Assembly (NCBI GenBank): GCA_024278055.1
Contig: JAJRTY010000001.1
Span: 1-64,000 of the forward strand
Reading direction: 5' to 3'
Source: Alphaproteobacteria bacterium
GTDB lineage: Bacteria > Pseudomonadota > Alphaproteobacteria > Rhizobiales > JAJFHR01
DNA length: 64,000 bases
Part shown: in pieces, positions 46,837-57,173 of the stretch
How positions within the stretch are numbered: the stretch's first letter is position 1
How the letters are laid out: every line of letters starts with the position of its first letter
Notes under the pieces: generated by a model
Database searches by the model: none
Told to the model about the DNA's origin: nothing
What the model saw: the letters and a program-made list of their open reading frames with translations, nothing else
Position numbers and translations under genes: made by a program

Positions 46837-48402
46837 TTATGAATGCGGTTCCTGGCTGAACAGTGTTGCAAGCTGTCGCCGTATTAGCTTGCCATTAGAG
46901 CTGCGGGGCAGGCTGGAAATTGTTAAAATCTGTTTGGGGCATTTATAATCAGCAAGGTGTTCTCGCAGAAAATCCTTGAGTTCGTTACTGGAAACAGCTT
47001 GGTTTTCTTCAGCAACAACAAACCCGACGATAATCGATAGGTCCTCACGAACTTTGATTTCCGCAACCGCTGCCTCCGCAACTGCACAATGTTGCATCAG
47101 AGCCTGTTCCACTTCGAGCGGTGAAACACGATAACCCTGTGCGTTCATAATATCGTCATTACGCCCGCAAAACCAGAAATACCCATCCTCATCAATTTGG
47201 CCAAGATCGCCGCCACAAAACCAATCACCGCGAAGCGATTTTTCAAACTCACCTTTCTCGCTCCAGTATTCGAGCATCAAAGCCGGGTCCGATCTATGTA
47301 CGCCTATAAGCCCTGTGCTGTTGGCAGGTAGCGGCTCGGGCTTGCCTGCCTCCGGGATAATAGCAATTGAACGCCCTGTTTGCGCTTTTCCCGGTGAACC
47401 TGGTTTTATGCCTGTGGCCGGGCTCGACGATATATAGGTGGAAATCTCGCTCATCCCCAGAGCTTCATAAAGTATGGTGCCGGTTTGGCGTTCCCAGTCA
47501 TCAGCCACACTGCGCGGTAGAGGCTCACCGGCAACAAGACCGTGACGCAGAGTGGAAACGGAATCACTAAAGTTCATGTTGTACTTTAATATTTGTCGAT
47601 AAACACCGGGAACAGCGGCGAAAATAGTGGCGTCGTGAGTGGAGATAAGCTGTGGCCAGACGGTTGGTGAGCGTTTTCCGGTATAGACGATGGTTGTCGC
47701 TCCGTTAGCCCATGGATCAAATAATCCGGTGCCAAGAGTATAGGTCCAGTTGAAGGCTCCGGCATGAAGGAGGATATCCTCACTGGTAATGCCATACCAG
47801 CCCTGATACATAGGCCTGCGCCCCCACACGGCCCGGTGGGCATGTAAAACACCTTTGGGATGACCGGAAGTACCGGAAGTGTAGATGAGGTAGGCCGCAT
47901 CATTATTGTGGGTGTTGGCATAGGTGCCACAAAGACCGGTGGTAAGGATCTCCGCAACGTCATCAATCGTAAGGATTTTAACAGAAACGTCCAGATCAGG
48001 CATGGCCAGGCCCGAGTCAACGGCAATGGCGCATGGGCCGGCCTTATTGACGATATATGCGATTTCGCCGGCAGTTAATTGTGCCGATGACGGGATCGGG
48101 ATGATCCCGGCGGCAGTTGCAGCCAGGAATAGAAAAGCATAATCTGCAGTATTATCCAGCCGGATCAATAATCTGTCACCGGGATTAATACCGCGCTCCA
48201 GCAACCCCCGTGCGCCGGTTAAGACAATTTTCTCAAGTTCGGCAAAGGTCCAGCACCCGTCACTATCGCTACCAAGTGGGTCTGTGGCGGCAATCAGGCC
48301 GATTTTTTCAGGAAACTGTTGCGCAGATTTTGCCAGGCAATAGCGCGCCAGATTTAGATGTTCAGGGGGGGCGTCCCCCTTATAATGGTGGGTTGAGGGC
48401 AT
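46837..48402 (-). CDS. Acyl-CoA synthetase (AMP-forming ligase)
   Basis: A 521-residue adenylate-forming enzyme that activates a carboxylic acid with ATP and coenzyme A. The P-loop YTSGTSGHPKGVLHAHR near residue 170, the core motif ALGMSEISTYIS and the C-terminal LPRSSNGKLIRRQL with the catalytic Lys are all intact. GRNDDIMNAQGYRVSPLEVE is the usual hinge. The substrate may be a fatty or aromatic acid. It follows a degenerate relative by 14 bp on the same strand. Confidence 0.9.
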   Translation of the reverse strand: MPSTHHYKGDAPPEHLNLARYCLAKSAQQFPEKIGLIAATDPLGSDSDGCWTFAELEKIVLTGARGLLERGINPGDRLLIRLDNTADYAFLFLAATAAGIIPIPSSAQLTAGEIAYIVNKAGPCAIAVDSGLAMPDLDVSVKILTIDDVAEILTTGLCGTYANTHNNDAAYLIYTSGTSGHPKGVLHAHRAVWGRRPMYQGWYGITSEDILLHAGAFNWTYTLGTGLFDPWANGATTIVYTGKRSPTVWPQLISTHDATIFAAVPGVYRQILKYNMNFSDSVSTLRHGLVAGEPLPRSVADDWERQTGTILYEALGMSEISTYISSSPATGIKPGSPGKAQTGRSIAIIPEAGKPEPLPANSTGLIGVHRSDPALMLEYWSEKGEFEKSLRGDWFCGGDLGQIDEDGYFWFCGRNDDIMNAQGYRVSPLEVEQALMQHCAVAEAAVAEIKVREDLSIIVGFVVAEENQAVSSNELKDFLREHLADYKCPKQILTISSLPRSSNGKLIRRQLATLFSQEPHS

Positions 48403-48416
48403 TTTTCCAAACGTTT

Positions 48417-50111
48417 CTAGGTTTCTAAAGCCTGCCGAACAACAACACCTTCCTCATCAACTTGAATTTCTTTCACCTCAATCACCCGATAAGGGATTTT
48501 ATATGGAGCGAGTTTGCGGGTTTCCAGAAAACTTTTGAAATCTTCATAAGAAAAACCCGCTTCGCTGCCCGGTACGATAGCAGCAGCGATACGCTCACCC
48601 AGTATCGGATCCGGCACAGAGACCGCCACGGCGTGCTCAACCCCTGAAAATTCGGAATAAATCACATCAAGGTCCTCAGCCGCTACAGCCAGTCCGCCGT
48701 GATAAATAATATTGTTAAGGCGATCCACAGGCTTCAGCTTGGGACCGCCTTCGTCGACAATTTCACACTTGACCCCGGTGGCAACAAAACCCTGGGCATC
48801 GGCTTCCAGCGGGGCAAGCTCCTCGCCATCATCGGTTTTGGGTATAAACCAGCCGGCACAAATCATGGGGCCTTTAACCATCAGTTGGCCCACCAGCATG
48901 GTTCCGGCGCTGCCATTTCTCATGGCACAGCCTTTCAGCCGGGTGGTCATCAATGAGGGCGCACCCTCGGTAAATGAAGGGAATTTGCATTCACCATGAG
49001 GAATGAAGTTAATGGCCAGGTTGTCCGAACGGCGGTGACTGAAAACAGCCAGTTCGCTAATACTGACAATATCGATAATTGGCGGGAGCAGGGGCGCATT
49101 GATGTCTGTGCTCGAATTGCGCGACCCAAAAGTTGGCCACAGGCACGCCAGAGCCTTGAGACAGGATAAGTCCAGATTTCCGCTCTTTACAGTCTTGGCT
49201 AAGCCTGGCAGTGCCGCCGCGGGCAGTCCGGTGAATGTTGGTTGTTCCAGATTGATTTGCTGTTTAAAACTGTCCCGGTCAAACGGCTGGTGCAGATGAA
49301 GACTGCTGCCGGTTAAAATCCATGGTACAAAAAAGGCCGCCAGTGCTGCCAGACCTGAAAAACTGAAAGGGCACAGAAGTGAACCCTGGTTTTGCAAAGA
49401 AGCTTCAAGCAATACGGTGAAGCCTGCGGAAATAAGATGATTGTGCGTACGTGGCAGGGGCCTGAGCTCGGGTGAAACCGAACCATTCCAGGAGATAATG
49501 GCGACATCATTGGCGCAGAGCGACCCGTATTTGTCCTCGGCATCAAAGATGAAGTCATCATTTTCGCGGGCAAAGCTGATGGCCTTGTCAACCGCCACAA
49601 TGCCATCTGGAACGTCATCTCCAAAGGCCAGAATATGGCGGATGGAAGGTACATTAACGGTGGTCTGGCGCATAAGGTCGGGGAAATCGACGTCACCGGC
49701 AATATATTGCGAGATCAAAACCTTTGGCGAAATTTTATTGAGAGCCCGCTCCAGCTCAACCTGCCGCCACGATGTCGGCAAAATTGAAATGATCAAACCG
49801 GCACGGAAACAGGCAAGGATCAACAACGGTAACTCAACCGTGTTTGGCAGCTGCACAGCCACCACATCATCACGGTCAAGTTTAAGGATGCGAAACATGG
49901 CGGCGAGATCTTCAATGATCTCATCGGCCTGGCCATAGGTAAGGCGGCGTGCAGCTCCGCAAGTGAATTTTTCACGGGTAGGGGGATCGCTCAGGGCAAT
50001 CTCATCGCGATAACTGCGTACGTTTTTACGAAAAAGAGCGTCAAGCGTTGCCTGCCCCCAGACACCTTCTTTTGTATATCCGTCAATTTCGGATTGATCA
50101 CACAGTATCAT
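48417..50111 (-). CDS. Degenerate adenylate-forming enzyme-like protein
   Basis: The protein has 564 residues with the fold and length of an acyl-CoA ligase but lacks its catalytic motifs. The P-loop, normally Tyr-Thr-Ser-Gly-Thr, is replaced by ISWNGSVSPELRP. The hinge Asp motif TGD reads TGVKCEI, and the terminal catalytic Lys segment reads VDEEGVVVRQALE with no Lys. The Arg in VDRLNNIIYHGG is kept. It is open over its full length, so selection has kept the frame. The ATG at 50111 is chosen because earlier starts would overlap the next gene. It precedes the intact ligase by 14 bp. Confidence 0.75.
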   Translation of the reverse strand: MILCDQSEIDGYTKEGVWGQATLDALFRKNVRSYRDEIALSDPPTREKFTCGAARRLTYGQADEIIEDLAAMFRILKLDRDDVVAVQLPNTVELPLLILACFRAGLIISILPTSWRQVELERALNKISPKVLISQYIAGDVDFPDLMRQTTVNVPSIRHILAFGDDVPDGIVAVDKAISFARENDDFIFDAEDKYGSLCANDVAIISWNGSVSPELRPLPRTHNHLISAGFTVLLEASLQNQGSLLCPFSFSGLAALAAFFVPWILTGSSLHLHQPFDRDSFKQQINLEQPTFTGLPAAALPGLAKTVKSGNLDLSCLKALACLWPTFGSRNSSTDINAPLLPPIIDIVSISELAVFSHRRSDNLAINFIPHGECKFPSFTEGAPSLMTTRLKGCAMRNGSAGTMLVGQLMVKGPMICAGWFIPKTDDGEELAPLEADAQGFVATGVKCEIVDEGGPKLKPVDRLNNIIYHGGLAVAAEDLDVIYSEFSGVEHAVAVSVPDPILGERIAAAIVPGSEAGFSYEDFKSFLETRKLAPYKIPYRVIEVKEIQVDEEGVVVRQALET

Positions 50112-50146
50112 CGATAAGCACCGCCGGTTCTCATTAGCCCTTTCGG

Positions 50147-51970
50147 TTACTCTGGCTGATTCTCCTCCGACCACCAAGTATCAATGCGATATCCGTATAG
50201 AGAAGTTGTGGCTGGATGTTTTAAATATTCCTTGTGCGCCACCCATTGTGCGGGCAGGTAAAACAGCGGGATGACATAATTTTTACTCATTAAAACCCGG
50301 TCAATCGCACGTGCAATAGTAACGAACTTCTTCCTGTCGCGTGCTTCGATCAAGGATTCTATCAATCGGTCAATAGATTTATCTTCAGAGCCCATATAGT
50401 TGCGCGTACCTTCGCGCGTCCGGCCATCACTGCCCCAGTAAAAATTCTGTTCATTCCCTGGCGACAACGAGGCGAACCAGAAAAACGGCAGCATATCAAA
50501 ATCATATTTCAGTTTGCGCTGCTCAAATTGTGAGGTGTCCACCTGCCTGATACGCGCATCGATCCCCGCTCGCTTCAGGGCAGTTGAATAGCTTAAAACC
50601 AGCCGTTCCTGATCACGATTAACCACGAGAATTTCAAAACTGAAGGGCTTTTTGCTGTCTTTATGGATCAATTTTCCAGAGACGAGTTCGTAGCCCGCCT
50701 GCCGGAACAGACCAATGGCTTTTCTTAAGCTCTGGCGATTGCGCCCGGAGCCATCGCCTTGTGGCAGCTGATAGGTGTTTTCGAGAAATTCAGGAGCAAC
50801 GATGGCGCCGGCCCTGGCCAGTATCTCGCGTTCTTCTGCTGAAGCGGGCTGATTTTCATATGACAACTCTGAGTTGCCAAAATAACTTTGGGTACGTTTG
50901 AGGCGGTTATGATAAAGGTTTTTGTTGATCCATTTGCCATCAAACAACAAGGTCATGGCCTGACGGACCTTAGGATCTGCAAAGATTTTACGCCGCGTAT
51001 TGAAAACCAGACCATAGAGCCCCGAAGGCACCCCGGTTTTGAATTCTTCCACCTCTATGGAGCCATCTTTAACGGCCTTGAAATCATAGGCCGTTGCCCA
51101 TGTTGTCGGATCTTCTTCGGCGCGAAAATCATACAGCCCGCTTTTAAAGGCTTCAAAGGCTGACGTGTCATCGCGGTAATAATCATATGAAATTATATCA
51201 AAATTAAACCGGCCCTTGTTGACACCAAGATCATTGCCCCAGTAATCCGGGTTGCGCTTGTAGGTAATGCGCCTGCCGGGCGATACCGTATCAACAACAT
51301 AGGCTCCACTGCCGACAGGTTTATCAAAACTGGTAACGTTAAAGGCTTTGCTGGCGTAGATATGTTTAGGCAAAATGGGCATTAACCCCAGGATCAGCGG
51401 TAATTCGCGATCACGGTCTTCGCCGAAAATGAATTTGACCACATGGTTGCTGCTGCGCTCAATTTTGACAACTTTGGCATAATAAAACTGGTGATTGGGC
51501 CGCCCCTGATCGCGCAAAGTCTCCAGGGAAAAAATCACATCATCGACGGTGATCGGCCTGCCATCGGAAAACTTCGCTTCAGGTCGCAGCGTGAAACTTA
51601 CCCACGAGCGATCATCGGGCACTTCGATTGATTTGGCAATCAACCCGTAGAGCGAAAAAGGTTCATCAAAGCTGCGCGCCATCAGGCTTTCATAGACATG
51701 TTTTCTGATGCCCAGTGCGGCCACGCCTTTGATGATCAGCGGGTTAAGGCTATCGAAGGTACCAACGGTGGCAAATGAGATTTTGCCGCCTCGTTTGGCG
51801 TTTGGATCGGCATAGTTGAAATTATTGAAACCCGATTTGTATTTGGGCTCACCGTGCATGGCAATTGCAGGGGCGGGTTGTGCGTAGGCAGGTAAAGACA
51901 GCGTCCAGACAGCCGCAATGGCGCAAATTAAACCAAATATACGGATGAGTGATTCGCGAAAGCAATTCAT
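50147..51970 (-). CDS. Extracellular solute-binding protein, family 5 (YejA-like)
   Basis: A 607-residue periplasmic binding protein of the oligopeptide/dipeptide class (SBP family 5). A signal peptide of about 30 residues ends near SLPAYA, followed by GEPKYKSGFNNFNYADPNAK, as in YejA-type proteins. The family core is seen in SWVSFTLRPEAKFSDGRPIT. It would deliver peptides or related compounds to an ABC permease, but no permease or ATPase gene is next to it. The ligase genes end 36 bp downstream on the same strand. Confidence 0.88.
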   Translation of the reverse strand: MNCFRESLIRIFGLICAIAAVWTLSLPAYAQPAPAIAMHGEPKYKSGFNNFNYADPNAKRGGKISFATVGTFDSLNPLIIKGVAALGIRKHVYESLMARSFDEPFSLYGLIAKSIEVPDDRSWVSFTLRPEAKFSDGRPITVDDVIFSLETLRDQGRPNHQFYYAKVVKIERSSNHVVKFIFGEDRDRELPLILGLMPILPKHIYASKAFNVTSFDKPVGSGAYVVDTVSPGRRITYKRNPDYWGNDLGVNKGRFNFDIISYDYYRDDTSAFEAFKSGLYDFRAEEDPTTWATAYDFKAVKDGSIEVEEFKTGVPSGLYGLVFNTRRKIFADPKVRQAMTLLFDGKWINKNLYHNRLKRTQSYFGNSELSYENQPASAEEREILARAGAIVAPEFLENTYQLPQGDGSGRNRQSLRKAIGLFRQAGYELVSGKLIHKDSKKPFSFEILVVNRDQERLVLSYSTALKRAGIDARIRQVDTSQFEQRKLKYDFDMLPFFWFASLSPGNEQNFYWGSDGRTREGTRNYMGSEDKSIDRLIESLIEARDRKKFVTIARAIDRVLMSKNYVIPLFYLPAQWVAHKEYLKHPATTSLYGYRIDTWWSEENQPE

Positions 51971-52007
51971 GAGGCACTATAGCGGAGCATGGAGCGGGTA
52001 ACAGCGT

Positions 52008-52346
52008 TTAATTGGCTATAAAATCACGAATTTTGTAATTACCGCCTTCTTCATAACTGCTGAAGATTTCATTCACCTGCGGGTGATGAATGGGTTCGCC
52101 AAGCGTATCGATAATCAGATTTTGCTCTGACACATAGGCGACATATTCAGTATCTTCGTTTTCAGCCAGCAAATGATAGAACGGCTGATCCTTGATTGGC
52201 CGCACTTCCTCGGGAATGGATTCCCACCATTCATCGGTATTGTTGAAAGTGGGGTCAACATCAAAAATCACGCCACGAAACGGAAATACCCGGTGGGCAA
52301 CGATCTGACCGATGCTGAATTTTGCTGTCCGGTTAATTTGTTCCAT
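52008..52346 (-). CDS. hspQ: Heat shock protein HspQ (hemimethylated DNA-binding family)
   Basis: HspQ is a small protein of the YccV family, linked in enterobacteria to heat stress, degradation of DnaA and Lon activity. The product starts MEQINRTAKFSIGQIVAHRV and includes FRGVIFDVDPTFNNTDEWW and the typical QPFYHLLAENEDTEYVAYVS near residues 54-74. An in-frame TTG at 52397 would add 17 residues. The ATG at 52346 is preferred. Length is 112 residues. Confidence 0.9.
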   Translation of the reverse strand: MEQINRTAKFSIGQIVAHRVFPFRGVIFDVDPTFNNTDEWWESIPEEVRPIKDQPFYHLLAENEDTEYVAYVSEQNLIIDTLGEPIHHPQVNEIFSSYEEGGNYKIRDFIAN

Positions 52347-52474
52347 CGCGATGATGTTTCCACTTTTTCGATTTTGCACACCAAGAATACAGGACAAAAC
52401 CCGAAAGCATAAGTCCTATTTTCAATATAGGTCACTCATGTGGCCATTTTTAGCCGGCATCCGGGATTTTATTG

Positions 52475-53521
52475 TCAAATTCCGTATGCTTTGGCCATAT
52501 TAACATCTGTCCCGGCCACCATTTTGGCCAGATCAACGATGACTTTGGCCTGTTTCCAGGTGGCGTCATCCTGCATTTTACCGTCAATCATCACCGCCCC
52601 GGCGCCATCGGGCATGGCATCCAGTATCTTCAAGGCGAACTTGACTTCATCCACATCAGGACTGAACACCCGCCTGGCAATATCTATCTGGCTGGGGTGC
52701 AATGTCCAGGCACCGACGCAACCCTGCAAAAATGAATTTCTGAATTGTGCTTCACAGGCTTGAGCATCTGAAAAATCACCAAAGGGTCCGTAAAACGCCT
52801 TGATATGGTTTGAGGCGCAGGCATCAACCATTTTGGCAATAGTGTAGTGCCACAAGTCCTGTTGATAAAACCCACGCGCCTTATCAGGTGATACCTCGTC
52901 TGCCAAAACGCCATAATGCGGGTGTCCGCCTCCCACACGGGTGGTTTTCATACCGCGCGAGGCCGCTAGATCAGCGGGGCCCAGACTCATCCCGTGCATG
53001 CGCGGGGAGGCAGAGGCAATGTCCTCAACATTTTTGACACCTTCGGCTGTTTCCAGGATTGCATGGATCAATATTGGTTTTTCAATTTTGTGCCGGGCTT
53101 CAAGCTGGGCCAGCAATTGATCCATATAGTGAATATCCCAGTCACCCTGAACCATTGGTACCATGACCACATCAAGCTTGTTTCCTGCCTGGGCGACGAT
53201 GTCGGTGAGATCATCCAGCACCCACGGACTGTGCAGACCATTGATGCGCACCCAAAGGCCGGTGTTGCCATAATCATGATCGTTGGCCATGGCAATGAAG
53301 CCTTTGCGCGCCTCTTCCTTGGCTTCAACCGGGATGGCGTCTTCAAGGTTGCCGAGGATAACATCGACCTGATCAATCAATTGCGGGATTCGATTGCGCA
53401 ATTTTTCCACATGCGGGGGCAGAAAATGGATCATTCGTTCCAGTCTGACCGGCAACTCCCGTACTGGTTCAGGGGCACCGATGGCCAGAGCTTTGTAAAA
53501 ATTGGCAGGCAGTTTTGCCAT
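52475..53521 (-). CDS. mclA: L-malyl-CoA/beta-methylmalyl-CoA lyase
   Basis: This CitE-like lyase splits malyl-CoA to acetyl-CoA and glyoxylate and methylmalyl-CoA to propionyl-CoA and glyoxylate, used in the ethylmalonyl-CoA or serine cycles. The Mg-binding acidic residues lie in [20 protein letters not shown] near residues 54-73, and [13 protein letters not shown] contains the Glu ligand. [14 protein letters not shown] near 183-196 is also conserved. Two ATGs are adjacent, and the second (53521) lies at a better distance from GAGG. Length is 348 residues. No other pathway gene is next to it. Confidence 0.88.
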   Translation of the reverse strand: MAKLPANFYKALAIGAPEPVRELPVRLERMIHFLPPHVEKLRNRIPQLIDQVDVILGNLEDAIPVEAKEEARKGFIAMANDHDYGNTGLWVRINGLHSPWVLDDLTDIVAQAGNKLDVVMVPMVQGDWDIHYMDQLLAQLEARHKIEKPILIHAILETAEGVKNVEDIASASPRMHGMSLGPADLAASRGMKTTRVGGGHPHYGVLADEVSPDKARGFYQQDLWHYTIAKMVDACASNHIKAFYGPFGDFSDAQACEAQFRNSFLQGCVGAWTLHPSQIDIARRVFSPDVDEVKFALKILDAMPDGAGAVMIDGKMQDDATWKQAKVIVDLAKMVAGTDVNMAKAYGI

Positions 53522-53623
53522 CATTATCCTCGCTGAAATTTCGGGAAAAATGTAAAATTGTGTCTATATTGATAACACTCATCGGCAAAATGATGCAATG
53601 CACAATTATGCCGGAGACCAGGA

Positions 53624-54832
53624 TTAACTGATGCGGTTTTCCCATTCGCCAATATAGTCGCGGGTATAGGGCACCGTATCCACTGATTTGGTTAGCTGAA
53701 TTTGCGCCACCATATGCCCCTGATGGCGAAATGTGGTTTCACTGGCGGCAAGATAAAACTCCCACATGCGGCAAAATCTTTCGTCATAAAGTTTGGCGGC
53801 CGTATCCCAGTTGGCGACAAAGCGCTCCCGCCACAGCCTCAGTGTCCAGGCATAGTGCATTCGTAAAATCTCAACGTCACTCACCCAAAGTCCGGCTTTC
53901 TCGAGTGCCGGAAACAGTTCGGACAGGGCAGGGGCATAGCCGCCGGGAAATATGTATTTCTGTAGCCACGGGTTGGTTGGATAAGGCTCATCCATGTGTG
54001 AAATTGTATGCACCATGGCAATGCCATCGTCCTTCAGCAACTGCTGGATTTTACCAAAATATTCGCCATATCTGTAGGCACCTACATGTTCCAGCATACC
54101 AACTGAAACCACCCGATCGTAGGTTCCTTCTTCCTCACGGTAATCACGTAAAAAAAAGCGCACCTGATCGCTGACGTCAAGCTCTTCGGCCAGTTTACAG
54201 GCATATGCATGTTGTTCCACAGACAAGGTGACGCCGGTAACATCAGCGCCGGTCACTTTGGCGAGATAAATGGCAAGCCCGCCCCAGCCCGACCCGATTT
54301 CCAGTATTCGCTGGCCCGGCTGCACCAGCAGTTTAGCTGCAATATGTGTCATCTTGGCTTCCTGGGCCTGATCCAGAGACATCAATGGGTCTGAAAAGTA
54401 AGCACAGGAATACTGCCGGTTTTTATCGAGAAAAAGGTCGTACAACTCACTGGATAAATCATAATGGTGGGCAACATTCTGCCTTGCGCGGGTGAGTGAA
54501 TTCGCCTGTGTAAAACGCCGCCACAAAAGCCTGAACCTGGTCATCCAGAGATCTGAGCTGTTTATCGGACCAGTGCCGATATTGTGACCCATGAGATCAA
54601 TGAAATCATGGATTGTGCCATTTTCGATCGTCAGACTGCCGTCCATATAGGCTTCCCCGAAATAAAGCCGTGGGTTGAGGACGAATTTATAGCTCACCCA
54701 ACGGTCATGCAGACGTACGGTAACAGAGGGGCCGGTGGCGGCATCACCGACGCTCCACGAGCGACCGGTTGAATCAACGATCACAACCTCACCGGTTTTG
54801 ACAATACCTTCTAAAAGTCGAACCAGCAGCAT
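53624..54832 (-). CDS. cfa: Cyclopropane-fatty-acyl-phospholipid synthase family protein
   Basis: The enzyme adds a methylene bridge from S-adenosylmethionine to unsaturated lipid chains in the membrane. The SAM motif ILEIGSGWGGLAIYLAKVTG lies near residues 174-193, following NVAHHYDLSSELYDLFLD, the substrate-domain junction. KYIFPGGYAPALSE near residue 290 is conserved. The ATG at 54832 follows a G-rich ribosome site. 402 residues is usual. Confidence 0.92.
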   Translation of the reverse strand: MLLVRLLEGIVKTGEVVIVDSTGRSWSVGDAATGPSVTVRLHDRWVSYKFVLNPRLYFGEAYMDGSLTIENGTIHDFIDLMGHNIGTGPINSSDLWMTRFRLLWRRFTQANSLTRARQNVAHHYDLSSELYDLFLDKNRQYSCAYFSDPLMSLDQAQEAKMTHIAAKLLVQPGQRILEIGSGWGGLAIYLAKVTGADVTGVTLSVEQHAYACKLAEELDVSDQVRFFLRDYREEEGTYDRVVSVGMLEHVGAYRYGEYFGKIQQLLKDDGIAMVHTISHMDEPYPTNPWLQKYIFPGGYAPALSELFPALEKAGLWVSDVEILRMHYAWTLRLWRERFVANWDTAAKLYDERFCRMWEFYLAASETTFRHQGHMVAQIQLTKSVDTVPYTRDYIGEWENRIS

Positions 54833-55058
54833 TGTGAACCCCCCAAAATCAGCAATCCATATTTAGAACATCATAACAAATCTTGCGGAGCCAGTAAAAT
54901 GTGGTAACAACCTGCCCGTAAAACACCGGGCGACAATTTACGCATAGTATTATCTTTGTAAAACTGGGACTGGACACCCAAGGCAAAAAAGGCATAGTTT
55001 CGCGCTGCATCGCAAGCGATAAAACATACACTTTCGGTCCGGATCCCAGAGCCTTCTC
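54833..55058. other. Divergent gap between cfa and the AEC transporter gene
   Basis: This 226-bp stretch holds no supported gene. It must carry the promoters of both divergent genes. I see no convincing operator, palindrome or RNA structure in it. Confidence 0.4.
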
Positions 55059-56018
55059 ATGAGCACAGTCATCAATCTGATCTTGCCTTTTTTCGGTCTC
55101 ATATTAATGGGGTTCATTGCCGGAAAATTTATGCGCAAGGATAAAGGCGGCATCGAGTGGTTTAATACATTCGTAGTCTATTTCGCCTTGCCGCCGCTGG
55201 TTTTTCAAACCGTCGCCTCAGCACCGATAGAGCAGTTGACCAACTGGCCATTCATTCTGGCCACAAGTTTTTCGTCCTATGCGATATTCACCCTGGTTTT
55301 TGCCGTATCACTTATGATTTTTAAAAAGCGCATCGGCGAAGCCGCCATGCAGGGAGCTGCAGCAAGTTATGGCAATATCGGGTATATGGGGTTACCGCTA
55401 ACGGTCGCAGCCCTTGGGCCGGCAGCCGCTGTTCCGGCCACTTTGATTTTCGGCTTTGACAGCACTTTACAATATTCATTGGTGCCGTTGTTGAACTCCT
55501 TTGGCAGTTCAGAAAAAACGGATGTGAAAGCAATCCTGATCAAGATCGCCAGACAGGTATTTTTGCACCCCTTTATTATCGCAACAATTCTGGGGGTGTT
55601 CGCATCGGCTTTTTCCATAAAATTACCGCTGCCGGTGGATACTTTGCTGGATTTTTTAAGCGGGGCTGCCGCACCCAGCGCACTTTTTATCCTTGGTGTT
55701 ACCGTAGCCTACCAGCCGCTTGCCGGAATGGGGCGGGAGTTTCCCCTGATAGTTATAGCCAAATCAGTCCTGCACCCGCTTTTGGTTTTAATCATTTTAA
55801 TCCTCATGGGCGGAATTGATCCCTTGTGGGTTGGCGTTGCAGTTTTAATGGCGTCATTGCCCACTGCCGCCACCGTTTTTGTCATGGCGGTGCAATATGA
55901 CGAATATGTTGAAGGTTCCTCCAGCGCCATTCTTGTTACTACAGCAATTTCCATGATTACAGTGACGCTCGTGTTGATTATGATTGATCGCGGCAGGTTG
56001 CCATTGGTTTTTTTCTGA
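55059..56018 (+). CDS. AEC family transporter
   Basis: A ten-helix inner-membrane transporter of the auxin efflux carrier family, which in bacteria includes malonate and malate transporters. Two inverted repeats are visible, with TVINLILPFFGLILMGFIAG at the start, GAAASYGNIGYMGLPLTVAA in the middle of the first half, and a related helix in the second half. A polar gap near VAVLMASLPTAATVFVMAVQ is typical. The substrate is unknown. Length is 319 residues. A CoA transferase gene follows after 29 bp and may use the same transcript. Confidence 0.85.
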   Translation: MSTVINLILPFFGLILMGFIAGKFMRKDKGGIEWFNTFVVYFALPPLVFQTVASAPIEQLTNWPFILATSFSSYAIFTLVFAVSLMIFKKRIGEAAMQGAAASYGNIGYMGLPLTVAALGPAAAVPATLIFGFDSTLQYSLVPLLNSFGSSEKTDVKAILIKIARQVFLHPFIIATILGVFASAFSIKLPLPVDTLLDFLSGAAAPSALFILGVTVAYQPLAGMGREFPLIVIAKSVLHPLLVLIILILMGGIDPLWVGVAVLMASLPTAATVFVMAVQYDEYVEGSSSAILVTTAISMITVTLVLIMIDRGRLPLVFF

Positions 56019-56047
56019 TCCTGGCGTTATATTAGAAGGTTGAAATT

Positions 56048-57163
56048 ATGACCCGACAACCACTCTCCGGCATTCGGGTATTGGATTTTTCAACCCTGTT
56101 ACCGGGACCCATGGCCAGCCTGATGCTGGCTGAAGCCGGCGCCGAGGTTATCAAAATCGAGCGCCCGGGCGGTGGTGAGGAACTGCGGCACTATGATCCC
56201 AGGTGGGGAGGGGAGTCCGTCAATTTCTCGGTTTTAAATCGTGGCAAGAAGTCTTTGGCAATTGACCTTAAAGATGCAGATGCCGTCAAATTGCTGGAAC
56301 CGCTGCTAAGGGATGTGGACATAGTCCTTGAGCAGTTCAGGCCGGGAGTTATGCAACGGCTGGGACTTGGTTATGATGCCATACGCGCACTCAACCCGAA
56401 AATTATCTATTGCTCGATCACCGGTTATGGTGCCACCGGCCCAAAAGCTGCAACCGCCGGCCATGATCTGAACTACATTGGTGATACCGGTGTTTTGTCC
56501 CTGAGTATGGGCAGCAAAAAACACCCCGTGGTGCCGCCCGTACTCATCGCTGACCTCGCCGGCGGCACTTACCCCGCCGTGGTCAACATTCTGCTGGCGC
56601 TTTTGCAGCGCGAAAAAACCGGACACGGCAGCCACCTCGACATAGCCATGACCGACAATATGTTCATGCTGACCTATTGGGCCTCGGCCGCCGGAAATCT
56701 GCAAGGCCAATGGCCAAAAAACAGCCAGGAACTGCTCACCGGCGGCTCACCGCGATACCAGATATACCCAACCAGTGATGGTGAATTTGTCGCCGTTGCT
56801 GCTCTGGAGGATAAATTCTGGAACAGGTTCTGCCAGCTCACCGGGTTTACAGACACCATATCAGATCCGGACCAGACCATTGTGGCAGTGGGCACTCTCA
56901 TCAGTTCTCAAACCGCCCGACACTGGCATAATTTGTTTACCGGTCAGGATTGTTGCTGCTCGATAGTATCAAGTCTGGAAAATGCACTTGACGATCCGCA
57001 TTTCAAATCCCGCGGCCTGTTTGACCATCGTCTCGTTAATGATGAAGGCAATGAACTGCCCGCGCTCCCCGTCGCCGTAGTGCCGCAGTTCAGGGATGAT
57101 GTTGCCAGGCCAAAATCCGCACCGGCCCTGGGCGCTCACAATGATGAGTTTTTTAAAAAATAA
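56048..57163 (+). CDS. CaiB/BaiF family CoA transferase
   Basis: A class III coenzyme A transferase moving CoA between acids. The start TRQPLSGIRVLDFSTLLPGP and MLAEAGAEVIKIERPGGGEE are typical, and the catalytic Asp is in VLIADLAGGTYPAVVNILLA near residues 176-180. SPRYQIYPTSDGEFVAVAA and LGAHNDEFFKK at the end also fit. The substrate may be 2-methylacyl-CoA or a dicarboxylic acid. It converges on gnd. 371 residues. Confidence 0.9.
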   Translation: MTRQPLSGIRVLDFSTLLPGPMASLMLAEAGAEVIKIERPGGGEELRHYDPRWGGESVNFSVLNRGKKSLAIDLKDADAVKLLEPLLRDVDIVLEQFRPGVMQRLGLGYDAIRALNPKIIYCSITGYGATGPKAATAGHDLNYIGDTGVLSLSMGSKKHPVVPPVLIADLAGGTYPAVVNILLALLQREKTGHGSHLDIAMTDNMFMLTYWASAAGNLQGQWPKNSQELLTGGSPRYQIYPTSDGEFVAVAALEDKFWNRFCQLTGFTDTISDPDQTIVAVGTLISSQTARHWHNLFTGQDCCCSIVSSLENALDDPHFKSRGLFDHRLVNDEGNELPALPVAVVPQFRDDVARPKSAPALGAHNDEFFKK

Positions 57164-57173
57164 AGCGGAAAAT

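Noticed and set aside
46837..53521. A biosynthetic gene cluster around the two ligase-like genes
   Set aside because: Neighbours (peptide-binding protein, hspQ, malyl-CoA lyase) are unrelated, and no carrier protein or synthase gene is present.
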